Of a stretch of DNA of 34,406 bases, positions 1 through 6,751 are shown piece by piece. A model generated the notes under the pieces. The model saw nothing but the letters and a program-made list of their open reading frames with translations. It was not told the origin of the DNA and did no database searches. A program made the translations under genes and the position numbers. Positions within the stretch are counted from its first letter, which is position 1, and each line of letters opens with the position of its first letter. Source of the stretch: a virus. The stretch is taken from IMG/VR virus record IMGVR_UViG_3300029397_000001, positions 1 to 34,406 of that record; one strand, 5' to 3'.

Positions 1-57
1 GCCCCCTACCCCACCTGCGAAGGCTGCGGCAAGACCGCTGTGGCCGCCAAGGAATAA
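1..57 (+). CDS. C-terminal end of an unknown protein (partial)
   Basis: The first 57 bases read open from the window edge to a TAA stop and encode the last 18 residues of a protein, ending in PTCEGCGKTAVAAKE. A CxxC pair is visible, hinting at a small zinc-binding phage protein. An AAGGA just before the stop serves as the ribosome binding site for the recT-like gene that follows, so the two are probably in one operon. The rest of the gene is outside the window and no function can be given. Confidence 0.5.
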   Translation, partial: APYPTCEGCGKTAVAAKE

Positions 58-61
58 AGCC

Positions 62-1048
62 GTGAACAACCTCGCCGTCATCTCCCAGGACATCTACGAC
101 ACCCGCGACTCGTTCGCGGCGGTGCTGACCGACCCCTCGATCAACTTCGAGAAGGAGGCCGGCTTCGCCATCCAGGTGCTGCAGAACAACGACTTCGCGC
201 TGAAGGTCGCCACCGGCAACCGTCAGTCCGTCATCAACGCCGTGACGAACGTGGCCGCCATCGGCATCAGCCTGAATCCGGCCAAGCGCCAGGCCTACCT
301 GGTGCCGCGCGACGGGCGCATCTGCCTGGACATCAGCTACATGGGCCTGATCGACCTGGCCGTGGCCACTGGCTCGATTCGCTGGGCCCAGGCCGAGCTG
401 GTGCGCGAGGCCGACAACTTCGCGCTGAACGGGTTCGACGCGCCGCCCACGCACGTTTTCAACCCGTTCAGCAAGGACCGCGGCGAGATCGTCGGCGCCT
501 ACGTGGTGGTCAAGACCGCCGACGGCGACTACCTGACCACGCCGATGGGCAAGGACGAAATCGACGGGATCATGAACCGGTCGCAGTCGGTGAAGTCCGG
601 CAGGTCGTCGCCGTGGAAGACCGACTACGGCGAGATGGCCAAGAAGACGGTCGTGAAGCGCGCCTACAAGTACTGGCCGAAGAACGACCGCCTATCGGAG
701 GCGATCCATCACCTGAACACGGACGGCGGCGAAGGCCTGGCCACCACCGCCAGCGCTCCGGTCGATCCTGACCTGCTGCCGCGCCTGCGCAAGGCCGTGG
801 AGGCGGCCCGGGACGCCGCCGCCCTGGAGAAGGTCTGGAAGGACGGCCTGGCCGAGGTCCGCGCCACGCGGGACATGACCATCTACAACGCCTTCAAGTC
901 CGCGGTGGCGGCGCGCGGCGCCGTGCTGCGCGGCGAGGCCGTGCCCACCGAGACGCCGCCGAACGACGGCAAGACCATCGACGAGCCGCCCCGCGACCCG
1001 TCCGACGACGGCTTCGGCCGCGATGACCAAGGAGGTAACCAGGAATGA
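62..1048 (+). CDS. recT: RecT-family single-strand annealing protein
   Basis: This 328-residue protein matches the RecT family of ATP-independent annealing proteins, which coat single-stranded DNA made by a partner exonuclease and pair it with complementary strands. Visible family features are the segment NAVTNVAAIGISLNPAKRQA (about residues 60-79), the following AYLVPRDGRICLDISYMGLI block, and KTDYGEMAKKTVVKRAYKYW near residue 200. The C-terminal 100 residues are variable and end in an acidic, Asp/Gly-rich tail. The start is GTG, supported by AAGGA eight bases upstream. Its stop overlaps the start of the exonuclease gene in an ATGA junction, so the two are translationally coupled, the usual pairing for phage recombination systems. 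Confidence 0.93.
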   Translation: MNNLAVISQDIYDTRDSFAAVLTDPSINFEKEAGFAIQVLQNNDFALKVATGNRQSVINAVTNVAAIGISLNPAKRQAYLVPRDGRICLDISYMGLIDLAVATGSIRWAQAELVREADNFALNGFDAPPTHVFNPFSKDRGEIVGAYVVVKTADGDYLTTPMGKDEIDGIMNRSQSVKSGRSSPWKTDYGEMAKKTVVKRAYKYWPKNDRLSEAIHHLNTDGGEGLATTASAPVDPDLLPRLRKAVEAARDAAALEKVWKDGLAEVRATRDMTIYNAFKSAVAARGAVLRGEAVPTETPPNDGKTIDEPPRDPSDDGFGRDDQGGNQE

Positions 1049-1692
1049 ACCGCTACATCCTCTCCCCCCACGAGCAAGGCAGCGACGGCTGGCTGCTGGA
1101 CCGCTGCGGCAAGGTGACCGGCTCGCGCGCCGCCGACATGCTGGCGATGACGGCCAAGAAGGAATGGTCGGCCAAGCGCGCGGACTACAAGTTCGAGCTG
1201 GCCATCGAGGTTCTGACCGGCATGCCGCAGGCCAGCGACTACACCAGCAAGGAAATGCAGTGGGGCATCGACCAGGAGCCGTTCGCCCGCATGGCCTACG
1301 AAGAGAAGTCCGGCAACGTGGCCATCGAGAGCGGCTTCATGTACCTGCCCGATCTGGACGCGGGTTGCAGCGTTGACGGCCTGTTCGTCGAGGATGGCCG
1401 CCGCGGCGTGCTGGAGACGAAGTGCCCGAAAAGCACCACGCACATTCGCTACCTCGAGGCCGGCACGGTTCCGGACCAGTACCGCCCGCAGTGCCTGCAC
1501 AACGTGTGGGTGACCGGCGCCGAGTTCGCCGACTTCGTGTCGTTCGACCCGCGCTTCCCGGAAGAGCTGCAGCTTTTCATCTGCCGCTACACGCCCACCG
1601 CCCAGGAACTCGCCGACCACGAGAAGGCGGTCCTGCAATTTCTGGCCGAGCGCGATGAGCTGGTGGCTCAGCTCAAGCGCCTGGCCGCCTGA
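1045..1692 (+). CDS. YqaJ-type viral exonuclease (lambda Exo-like)
   Basis: The 215-residue product resembles YqaJ/lambda Exo-family nucleases, which digest 5' ends of double-stranded DNA to expose single strands for the annealing protein. The metal-binding core is visible: QWGIDQEPFARMAYEE (helix with the conserved Glu, about residues 72-87), CSVDG (Asp, about 110), LETKCPK (Glu-x-Lys, about 125) and QYRPQCLHNVWVTG (Gln in the last motif). The length is normal for the compact phage form. The gene overlaps recT by four bases. The RecT-Exo pair probably serves phage recombination, genome circularisation or repair; that role is inferred from the family. Confidence 0.93.
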   Translation: MNRYILSPHEQGSDGWLLDRCGKVTGSRAADMLAMTAKKEWSAKRADYKFELAIEVLTGMPQASDYTSKEMQWGIDQEPFARMAYEEKSGNVAIESGFMYLPDLDAGCSVDGLFVEDGRRGVLETKCPKSTTHIRYLEAGTVPDQYRPQCLHNVWVTGAEFADFVSFDPRFPEELQLFICRYTPTAQELADHEKAVLQFLAERDELVAQLKRLAA

Positions 1693-1724
1693 CCCTTTCC
1701 CCAACGTAGCACCCTGGAGCCAAC

Positions 1725-2252
1725 ATGCTCGCACTTGAAAAACAGACTGGCCAATTCCAGAACTTCAACCTGCGCCCGGAAAAGCACGGCGACGAGAACG
1801 TGCCGGGCGCGGACCTGAAGATCCAGATCACCGCGTCCAACGACATCCTGAGCGAATTTCACCCCTCGCTCAAGGCTTCGTTTTACCGGGCGCCGCACCC
1901 CGGCGAGATGGACATGGTCGACCAAGCAGAAGCCGAGGAAGGCCAGCCCCCCGCGCTCACCCGCCTCGCCTTCGGCAACAAGCTGCACGGCTTCAAGTGG
2001 GACGACGAAATCGTCGGCGCCGCCTTCACCGTGCACTACGGCACCGGCGGCAAGAGCGACATCGAGCTGGACGATTGCACGGTCGACAGCTTCACCATCG
2101 AACCGCTCGACGGCGGCAGTTGCTCGGTGTCGTTCCGCGTGAAGTGCAACCCGGACGAGAAGGCCGTGGGCAAGCTCTCGCGCCTGATGGGCAACGAAAT
2201 CGAGTTCACCCTGCGGCCGCCGGAAGCGCCGGAGATGCGCGAAGCGGCGTAA
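1725..2252 (+). CDS. Unknown protein following RecT-Exo
   Basis: A 175-residue soluble protein, preceded by TGGAG. I do not recognise a named family. It is rich in beta-prone stretches (DLKIQITASNDILSEF near the start, GAAFTVHYGTGGKSDIELDD in the middle, SCSVSFRVKCNPDEK late) and is acidic overall, with no signal peptide or membrane segment. A phage protein of this size directly after RecT and Exo is often a single-strand binding protein or a host-nuclease inhibitor, but no OB-fold signature or acidic tail is clear enough to call it. The gene itself is convincing: good start, operon position, and composition like its neighbours. Confidence 0.8.
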   Translation: MLALEKQTGQFQNFNLRPEKHGDENVPGADLKIQITASNDILSEFHPSLKASFYRAPHPGEMDMVDQAEAEEGQPPALTRLAFGNKLHGFKWDDEIVGAAFTVHYGTGGKSDIELDDCTVDSFTIEPLDGGSCSVSFRVKCNPDEKAVGKLSRLMGNEIEFTLRPPEAPEMREAA

Positions 2253-2332
2253 CCCTTTGGCCGGCCCGGCGGCGGGACTCCCTCCCCCATCCGACCGCCG
2301 CCGGTGCCCGGCCTCCATATACCGAGAAGACC

Positions 2333-2764
2333 ATGACCCACGCCCGCAAGCCCCGCCGCCACAAGCGCTTTCGGCCCAGCATCCCGCGGTTGCCGATGAC
2401 CAGCGCGCTGCGCGATCGCATCGCCACGCACATGCACGGCGCATTCGCGGCGCTGCGCCTGTCGCCCAACGCGGAGGCGTTCGACTCCCTGGCCAACATC
2501 ATGAACATGGTCGGCCTGACCGTCCAGAACGATCCGGCGTTCCGCCAGCAGTACCTGCTGATCAACGGCGCGGCGCGGACGATGAACCAGATCGGCGCCA
2601 AGGTCGAGGCCGGGCTTGCGCTGCGTGACCACGAGATTGCCTCGCTGACGGTTGCGGTCAGCGCCATTGACGACATCCTGCCGCGCATCGACGCCGCGCG
2701 GCTGCGCATCAACGAATACATCGCCGTCGCCCTGATTCGGGCGGCGCAGACCCAAGGAGCCTGA
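2333..2764 (+). CDS. Unknown phage protein with basic N-terminus
   Basis: The ATG at 2333 gives a 143-residue protein. The frame stays open far upstream, but that part is an Arg-rich shadow of the previous gene, so the internal ATG is preferred. The first 20 residues are strongly basic (KPRRHKRFRPS), followed by a mostly helical body (LRDRIATHMHGAFAALRLSP, then INGAARTMNQIGAKVEAGLA). There is no membrane segment and no family I can name. About 80 bases separate it from the gene before, with no clear terminator, and it nearly abuts the gene after. The basic tail could bind nucleic acid, but that is speculation. Confidence 0.7.
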   Translation: MTHARKPRRHKRFRPSIPRLPMTSALRDRIATHMHGAFAALRLSPNAEAFDSLANIMNMVGLTVQNDPAFRQQYLLINGAARTMNQIGAKVEAGLALRDHEIASLTVAVSAIDDILPRIDAARLRINEYIAVALIRAAQTQGA

Positions 2765-2765
2765 C

Positions 2766-3287
2766 ATGACCACCACCATTCCCGCCGGCTGGAAGCTTCT
2801 GGCGAAGAAGACCTGCTACGTGCTGATGCATGACGGAGCCGTGATTGCCACGCTGGCCGGGCCGGAGTCGAAGGAGAACGCCGCCATCATCGCGCGCATG
2901 CTCGCCCCCCCTTCGTGCCCGACCTGCAACGACCAGGGCGCAGTCGGCAACATCCTGACCGCCCAGCCTTGCCCCGACTGCGCCGCCCCTGGCGTATCCA
3001 CGATGGAGGATGCGCAGGCCGGCGAAACCCTGGCGACCTCGATTTTCGGCGAGCGCATCGGCAAGATGCTGGATGGCAACGCTCCCGCTGCTGGCGATGA
3101 GCTGGATGCGGCGCGGTATCGCTGGCTGCGCGATGAAAGCTTGGGCGTTCCGGACGGCATGCGCGAGATCTATGTAATCCAGCAGCGATTGCCGCACACC
3201 GAGGGCACGGACACGGAGCTTTTCGACACCGCCCTTGATGCTGCTGTGGACGCCGCCATTGCAGCCCAACGTAAGGGGGATGCGTGA
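2766..3287 (+). CDS. Unknown protein with DnaJ-like zinc-finger cysteines
   Basis: This 173-residue protein starts at an ATG one base after the previous stop, with AAGGAG just upstream. Residues about 50-75 contain a CPTC...CPDC pair in the spacing of a small treble or DnaJ-type zinc knuckle. The C-terminal part, DAARYRWLRDES followed by a hydrophobic stretch and DTALDAAVDAAI, is a module I associate with many unrelated small phage proteins. Function is unknown; a zinc-stabilised small regulator or adaptor would fit. Its TGA overlaps the ATG of the methyltransferase gene. Confidence 0.75.
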   Translation: MTTTIPAGWKLLAKKTCYVLMHDGAVIATLAGPESKENAAIIARMLAPPSCPTCNDQGAVGNILTAQPCPDCAAPGVSTMEDAQAGETLATSIFGERIGKMLDGNAPAAGDELDAARYRWLRDESLGVPDGMREIYVIQQRLPHTEGTDTELFDTALDAAVDAAIAAQRKGDA

Positions 3288-5002
3288 TGGCCAGGGCCGT
3301 CGCCTACTACAACGAGATCGACCCTTACGCCGCCGACTGGCTCCGCAACCTGATCGCGGCCGGCCACATTGCCCCCGGCGACGTGGACGAACGCAGCATA
3401 GAGGATGTACACCCCGATGACCTTCGACCCTACACCCAGTGCCATTTCTTCGCCGGCATCGGCGTCTGGTCCTATGCCCTTCGCCGCGCCGGCTGGCCTG
3501 ACGATCGACCTGTTTGGACCGGTTCCTGCCCCTGCCAACCTTTCTCCGCGGCAGGCAAAGGAACTGCGTTTGATGACGAGCGGCACCTCTGGCCGGCCTG
3601 GCACTGGCTCATCCAAGAGTGCCGCCCTCCAGTCGTCTTTGGTGAGCAGGTTGCAAGCAAGGACGCAGAGCCTTGGCTCGACCTTGTTTCGACTGACCTG
3701 GAAGCCCTGGCCTTTGTCGTCGCGGCGTGCGCTTTCCCGTCTGCGAGCGTCGGTGCTCCGCACATCCGCGATCGAACCTACTTCGTGGCCCACGCCGCAG
3801 GCCAGGGATTTCAAGGGCGCCAACTCGGCCGGCAACGAGCTGGATCACAACAGCCGGCCGTTGAACGAAGTGGCCGTATTGGCCGGTTGGAGAACACCCA
3901 ACACGGTGGACTCGAAGCTGGGCAACCGGGACGGCGACGGGCAGGTGCAGTTGTGCCACCAAGCGCTGCTGGCGGGCTGGGGAACGCCGCTGACCAACCA
4001 TGCCAACGGGACACCGGAGGCGTTTCTCGAGAGAAAGCGTCGGAGCATGGAGCGCGGGTCGGCATCGATGGGAGTCAGCCTGACCGACCTGGACATGCAG
4101 GTGCAAGCGTGGTGCGCGGGATGGCCGACACCGATGGCAGGCACGCCGGCGCAGAACGGAAACAACGCGGCGGGGAACAACGACAGCAGCCGGAGGACAG
4201 TGGAACTGGCGACCTGGCCAACGCCACGGGCGGCGGACGGCGAGAAGAACGTGCGGACGCTGGACGGCGCCATGTCGGAGATCTCCCGCAAGGGCTCGCC
4301 GCAGGATCTAGCGCAGGCGGCAGCGATCTGCGGCCCGGCCCGGTTAACGGCTTCTGGCGAGCTGCTGATTGGCTGCTCTGCCGGGATGGAAAGTGGCGGC
4401 CAGTTGAACCCGGCTATGAGCAGATGGTTGATGGGTCTGCCGGCAGCCTGGGACGAGTGCGCGCCGGCGACATCGAAGAAATCCAGGAGGAAGTGAATGC
4501 TTGGGAGATCAGACATCAAGCCGACGCCGGGGAAGCCCTGCGCCGAGTGCGGCTCGATCTTCGAGCGCAAGCGCTTTGCGAGCGGGAGGCTGGAAGATTT
4601 TCTGGCATTCAGTCGCCGGCGGTACTGCTCGCTTTCCTGCGCCAACTCACAGAGCAAGGGTGGCGATTCGCGGACGCGCTGGCATGCGAGGGCGCAGCAG
4701 CACTGCAAATCGTCGTGCGAGTCCTGCGGTTCGATCCGAGCGCTGCACGTACACCACTGCGACGAGAACTGGAGGAACAACTCGCCGGACAACCTGCAGA
4801 CCCTCTGCAAGAGTTGTCATCGATCCTGGCACATCACGCAGCGAAATGCTGGGGTGACGCCTGCCGGGAGAAAGCCGGCGCTGCAAGTTTCCCCCTCGCT
4901 CATGGGGCTCCCGCCCGAGTGGGACGCCTGCGCGCCTACGGCAACGCGATCAACGCGCAGCAAGCGCAAATCTTCATCGAAGAAAGCATGAGGTGCATAT
5001 GA
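3287..5002 (+). CDS. C5 cytosine DNA methyltransferase with an in-frame insertion
   Basis: The N-terminal 170 residues carry the C5 methyltransferase core: FFAGIG (motif I, SAM binding, about 54-59), GSCPCQPFSAAG with catalytic Cys about 83 (motif IV), FGEQV in place of the usual ENV (motif VI) and HIRDRTYFVA (motif VIII). The end carries RVGRLRAYGNAI plus AQIFIE (motifs IX/X). Between lies a Gly/Arg/Gln-rich segment where target recognition normally sits, with recurring LxNA and ADTDG units. The frame also runs open through about 157 extra residues (roughly 4420-4890), exactly where an HNH gene sits in another frame. The protein, 571 residues, probably methylates phage DNA against host restriction. 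Whether it is active with the insertion is unknown. GTG at 3284 is an alternative start, but ATG 3287 is better spaced from AAGGGGG. Confidence 0.8.
   Translation: MARAVAYYNEIDPYAADWLRNLIAAGHIAPGDVDERSIEDVHPDDLRPYTQCHFFAGIGVWSYALRRAGWPDDRPVWTGSCPCQPFSAAGKGTAFDDERHLWPAWHWLIQECRPPVVFGEQVASKDAEPWLDLVSTDLEALAFVVAACAFPSASVGAPHIRDRTYFVAHAAGQGFQGRQLGRQRAGSQQPAVERSGRIGRLENTQHGGLEAGQPGRRRAGAVVPPSAAGGLGNAADQPCQRDTGGVSREKASEHGARVGIDGSQPDRPGHAGASVVRGMADTDGRHAGAERKQRGGEQRQQPEDSGTGDLANATGGGRREERADAGRRHVGDLPQGLAAGSSAGGSDLRPGPVNGFWRAADWLLCRDGKWRPVEPGYEQMVDGSAGSLGRVRAGDIEEIQEEVNAWEIRHQADAGEALRRVRLDLRAQALCEREAGRFSGIQSPAVLLAFLRQLTEQGWRFADALACEGAAALQIVVRVLRFDPSAARTPLRRELEEQLAGQPADPLQELSSILAHHAAKCWGDACREKAGAASFPLAHGAPARVGRLRAYGNAINAQQAQIFIEESMRCI
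3405..4496 (+). CDS. WPTP-repeat protein overlapping the methyltransferase gene in another frame
   Basis: This 363-residue ORF lies wholly inside the methyltransferase gene in a different frame, yet does not look like a shadow. It has an ordered N-terminal block (IDLFGPVPAPANLSPRQAKE, then SRLQARTQSLGSTLFRLTWK), recurring W-x-TP units (SWPTPQARDFKG, GWRTPN, GWGTP, GWPTP, TWPTPRAADGEKN) and a tidy end, GGQLNPAMSRWLMGLPAAWD. From memory, phage proteins of this type are widely annotated beside cytosine methyltransferases. Function is unknown. The first ATG is used, with ATG 3417 as an alternative. The TGA stop is followed at once by the ATG of the HNH gene in the same frame. It may instead be a conserved by-product of methyltransferase coding; I judge it more likely real. 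Confidence 0.6.
   Translation: MYTPMTFDPTPSAISSPASASGPMPFAAPAGLTIDLFGPVPAPANLSPRQAKELRLMTSGTSGRPGTGSSKSAALQSSLVSRLQARTQSLGSTLFRLTWKPWPLSSRRALSRLRASVLRTSAIEPTSWPTPQARDFKGANSAGNELDHNSRPLNEVAVLAGWRTPNTVDSKLGNRDGDGQVQLCHQALLAGWGTPLTNHANGTPEAFLERKRRSMERGSASMGVSLTDLDMQVQAWCAGWPTPMAGTPAQNGNNAAGNNDSSRRTVELATWPTPRAADGEKNVRTLDGAMSEISRKGSPQDLAQAAAICGPARLTASGELLIGCSAGMESGGQLNPAMSRWLMGLPAAWDECAPATSKKSRRK
4419..4496 (+). repeat. Diverged direct repeat of the methyltransferase 3' end, copy 1
   Basis: This stretch aligns with the true end of the methyltransferase gene, displaced by 471 bases (157 codons). ATGGGTCTGCCG here matches ATGGGGCTCCCG at 4902, and GGGACGAGTGCGCGCC matches GGGACGCCTGCGCGCC. Both readings are echoed: LMGLPAAWDECAP against LMGLPPEWDACAP in one frame, GRVRAG against GRLRAY in the other. 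The copies have diverged, so the event is not recent or the second copy came in with the HNH gene. Confidence 0.7.
4497..4991 (+). CDS. HNH endonuclease inserted in the methyltransferase locus
   Basis: A 164-residue HNH protein. An N-terminal zinc knuckle (CAEC at 15-18 and YCSLSCAN at 43-50) precedes the nuclease: CESCGSIRALHVHHCDENW with HH at 86-87, NNSPDNLQTLC with Asn at 95 and 99, and KSCH with Cys 104, Cys 107 and His 108. Such free-standing HNH enzymes nick or cut DNA and can spread as homing endonucleases. The last 30 residues, beginning SLMGLPPEWDACAPT, are not part of the nuclease: they repeat the C-terminus of the WPTP ORF just upstream (RWLMGLPAAWDECAP). The gene therefore appears to have inserted while duplicating, or carrying its own copy of, the 3' end of its target. 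Confidence 0.85.
   Translation: MLGRSDIKPTPGKPCAECGSIFERKRFASGRLEDFLAFSRRRYCSLSCANSQSKGGDSRTRWHARAQQHCKSSCESCGSIRALHVHHCDENWRNNSPDNLQTLCKSCHRSWHITQRNAGVTPAGRKPALQVSPSLMGLPPEWDACAPTATRSTRSKRKSSSKKA
4890..5002 (+). repeat. Direct repeat, copy 2 (intact methyltransferase 3' end)
   Basis: This is the second copy, which encodes motif IX/X of the methyltransferase (GRLRAYGNAINAQQAQIFIE) in one frame and the last 30 residues of the HNH protein in the other. It retains the conserved GNA motif that copy 1 has lost. Confidence 0.65.
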
Positions 5003-6408
5003 CCCAACAAGACGACATCACCCAGCGCGTGCTGACGGCAGAGCATCATCTGAACGAGCTGATGCGCCTCACGCAACCCTGGCCGAACGCCACGATACCC
5101 TGCGCAACCGTGCGCTCGCATGTTGAACAGGCGCTGTCCAAGCTGCGCGCCCCTCTAGCCGACGAGCGGGCGTCGGACCAGACTGCGCCGGGGCGTCAGT
5201 ACCACATCCTCAAGACCGACCCGGAGGTTTTCCAGGCGGTCCTGTCCGGCGCAAAGACGTTCGAAATCCGCTTGAACGACCGAGGCTATGCCGTTGGCGA
5301 CGTGCTGGGCCTGCGCGAAACGAAGCACACCGGCGCGGAAATGCGGGCCGGCGCGCCGTTGGTTTACACCGGGCGCGAGTGCCAGCGCTTCGTCAGCCAT
5401 GTGCTGACGGGCTACGGGCTTGCGGATGGCTGGTGCTGCCTGTCGTTCCGGCTGCCCCACGCTGGCGGGGAAAGCGCCCCTGTAGCCGATGAGACGACGC
5501 TCCAGGTTTGGGCTGAACGCTTCCCGGAGATATCCGACATGGGCCGCCTGCGCGATGCGTGGAACGAAGCCAGAGCAAGCGCCCCGGTAGCCGACGAACG
5601 GGAATTGCGCTCGGCAGCGCAAGCCTTTTACGACGCGTCGAAAACTGTTGTGCGCTTCGCTGTGGAATCGTTGGATGATCGGGATGCGCTTGTTGCCGCA
5701 AACGTTCGCCTGCGCGCCGCCCTGGCAAGCGCCCCTGTAGCCGGGGCCGACCGTGACGCCGATGAACGCGCAGTAATGACGCCTGCTAAGGCCGCGTATG
5801 TGGAGCATTTCGGCCATGCCGCAGGGTGGCTTTCCTATAAGGGAAGCTGGTTCATCGAAGGGTTTAAGGCGGGACAGAAAAGCGCCCCTGTAGCAGGGGA
5901 GGCGCAGCCGGTGGCTCTGGTCGAAGTGTCGGTACCACATCTGCGCTCTATCTCCGTCAAGATCATTCCGGACGCGCCAATGCCGAATGTCGGCGACCTG
6001 CTCTATGCCACGCCCCAGGCCAGCGCCGAGCCACAGCAATACACACACGCCGAAGTGTTTGGGCCGATGGAAAGCGCTTGGAATGCAGCCCTGGATCAAG
6101 CCGCGGCTGTTGCCAAGCGCATCAGCGACAAATACGCCTTCGGCCATTATGGCAACGAGACGGACACGGCGGACGAGATCGAGCGGGAGATTCTGGCCCT
6201 CAAGCAGCCCCAGGCGGACAAGGACGACGGCCAGCAGCGCGCCGTTGATGTGGACCTGTACGGGTTGGCAATTGAATGCGGCGCCGTCATCAGCACCGAT
6301 GACCTGTCCTGGGCGTTTTCATACAGCGCCATGCGCAATTTCTGCATCCGCGTCCGCGCCGCCCTTTCTGCCACCCAGGCCGAACAAGGAGAGCGGGATG
6401 CGAAGTGA
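4999..6408 (+). CDS. Repeat-built protein with DUF3850/ASCH-like domain
   Basis: A GTG at 4993 is possible, but ATG 4999 has GAGG five bases upstream and overlaps the methyltransferase stop. The product is 469 residues. Residues about 65-155 match the DUF3850 (ASCH-like) fold: YHILKTDPEVFQAVLSGAKT, FEIRLNDRGYAVGDVL, VYTGREC and LTGYGLADGW; ASCH folds are thought to bind RNA or modified nucleotides. The rest is a chain of unrelated segments joined by near-identical SAPVADE or SAPVAGE linkers, each encoded by a ~20-base repeat, with further pieces such as GDLLYATPQAS and YGLAIECGAVIS. It looks assembled from cassettes. No catalytic motif is evident in the later segments. Confidence 0.8.
   Translation: MTQQDDITQRVLTAEHHLNELMRLTQPWPNATIPCATVRSHVEQALSKLRAPLADERASDQTAPGRQYHILKTDPEVFQAVLSGAKTFEIRLNDRGYAVGDVLGLRETKHTGAEMRAGAPLVYTGRECQRFVSHVLTGYGLADGWCCLSFRLPHAGGESAPVADETTLQVWAERFPEISDMGRLRDAWNEARASAPVADERELRSAAQAFYDASKTVVRFAVESLDDRDALVAANVRLRAALASAPVAGADRDADERAVMTPAKAAYVEHFGHAAGWLSYKGSWFIEGFKAGQKSAPVAGEAQPVALVEVSVPHLRSISVKIIPDAPMPNVGDLLYATPQASAEPQQYTHAEVFGPMESAWNAALDQAAAVAKRISDKYAFGHYGNETDTADEIEREILALKQPQADKDDGQQRAVDVDLYGLAIECGAVISTDDLSWAFSYSAMRNFCIRVRAALSATQAEQGERDAK
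5473..5900 (+). repeat. Four ~20-bp direct repeats encoding SAPVA linkers
   Basis: AGCGCCCCTGTAGCCGATGA occurs at 5473 and recurs with few changes at 5578, 5728 and 5881; a weaker copy (GCGCCCCTCTAGCCGACGAG) begins near 5148. Spacings are 105, 150 and 153 bases, all multiples of three, so exchange between copies would keep the frame. Confidence 0.85.
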
Positions 6409-6751
6409 CCGCGAGCTATTGGAACTGGCAGCCCGAGCCGCGCTGGGAAGCACCAGCATTCCCGACCACCACGTCCAGATGGTCAGCAAGGGCTGGAATC
6501 CACTGGAAGACGACGCGGCCGCGTTGCGTCTGGCTGTCCGGCTTTGGATGACGGTTCAGCGCAAGACCGACCGCGCCGTCGTCACTGCTCAAGACCCGCG
6601 TTTCACGGGCACGATCGAGGTCCCATTCGTCGCCGAAGACCAAGGGGAATATGCCGGGGCTCGGCGCGCAGTCGTGCTGGTCGCCGCTGAAATCGGAGCT
6701 GCGATGTCCTCATCCGCCCAGCCCACCGAGGACGGAGGCGCCCATGGCTGA
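6398..6751 (+). CDS. Unknown small phage protein
   Basis: This 117-residue protein starts at ATG 6398, inside the end of the previous gene; the frame is open further upstream but only as its shadow. AAGGAGAG lies just before the start. It opens with a helix (MRSDRELLELAARAAL), then GWNPLEDDAAALRLAVRLWM, a pattern I recall from many short phage proteins of unknown role in early operons. The C-terminus is Ser/Gly-rich and probably flexible. There are no membrane segments or catalytic motifs. Confidence 0.75.
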   Translation: MRSDRELLELAARAALGSTSIPDHHVQMVSKGWNPLEDDAAALRLAVRLWMTVQRKTDRAVVTAQDPRFTGTIEVPFVAEDQGEYAGARRAVVLVAAEIGAAMSSSAQPTEDGGAHG

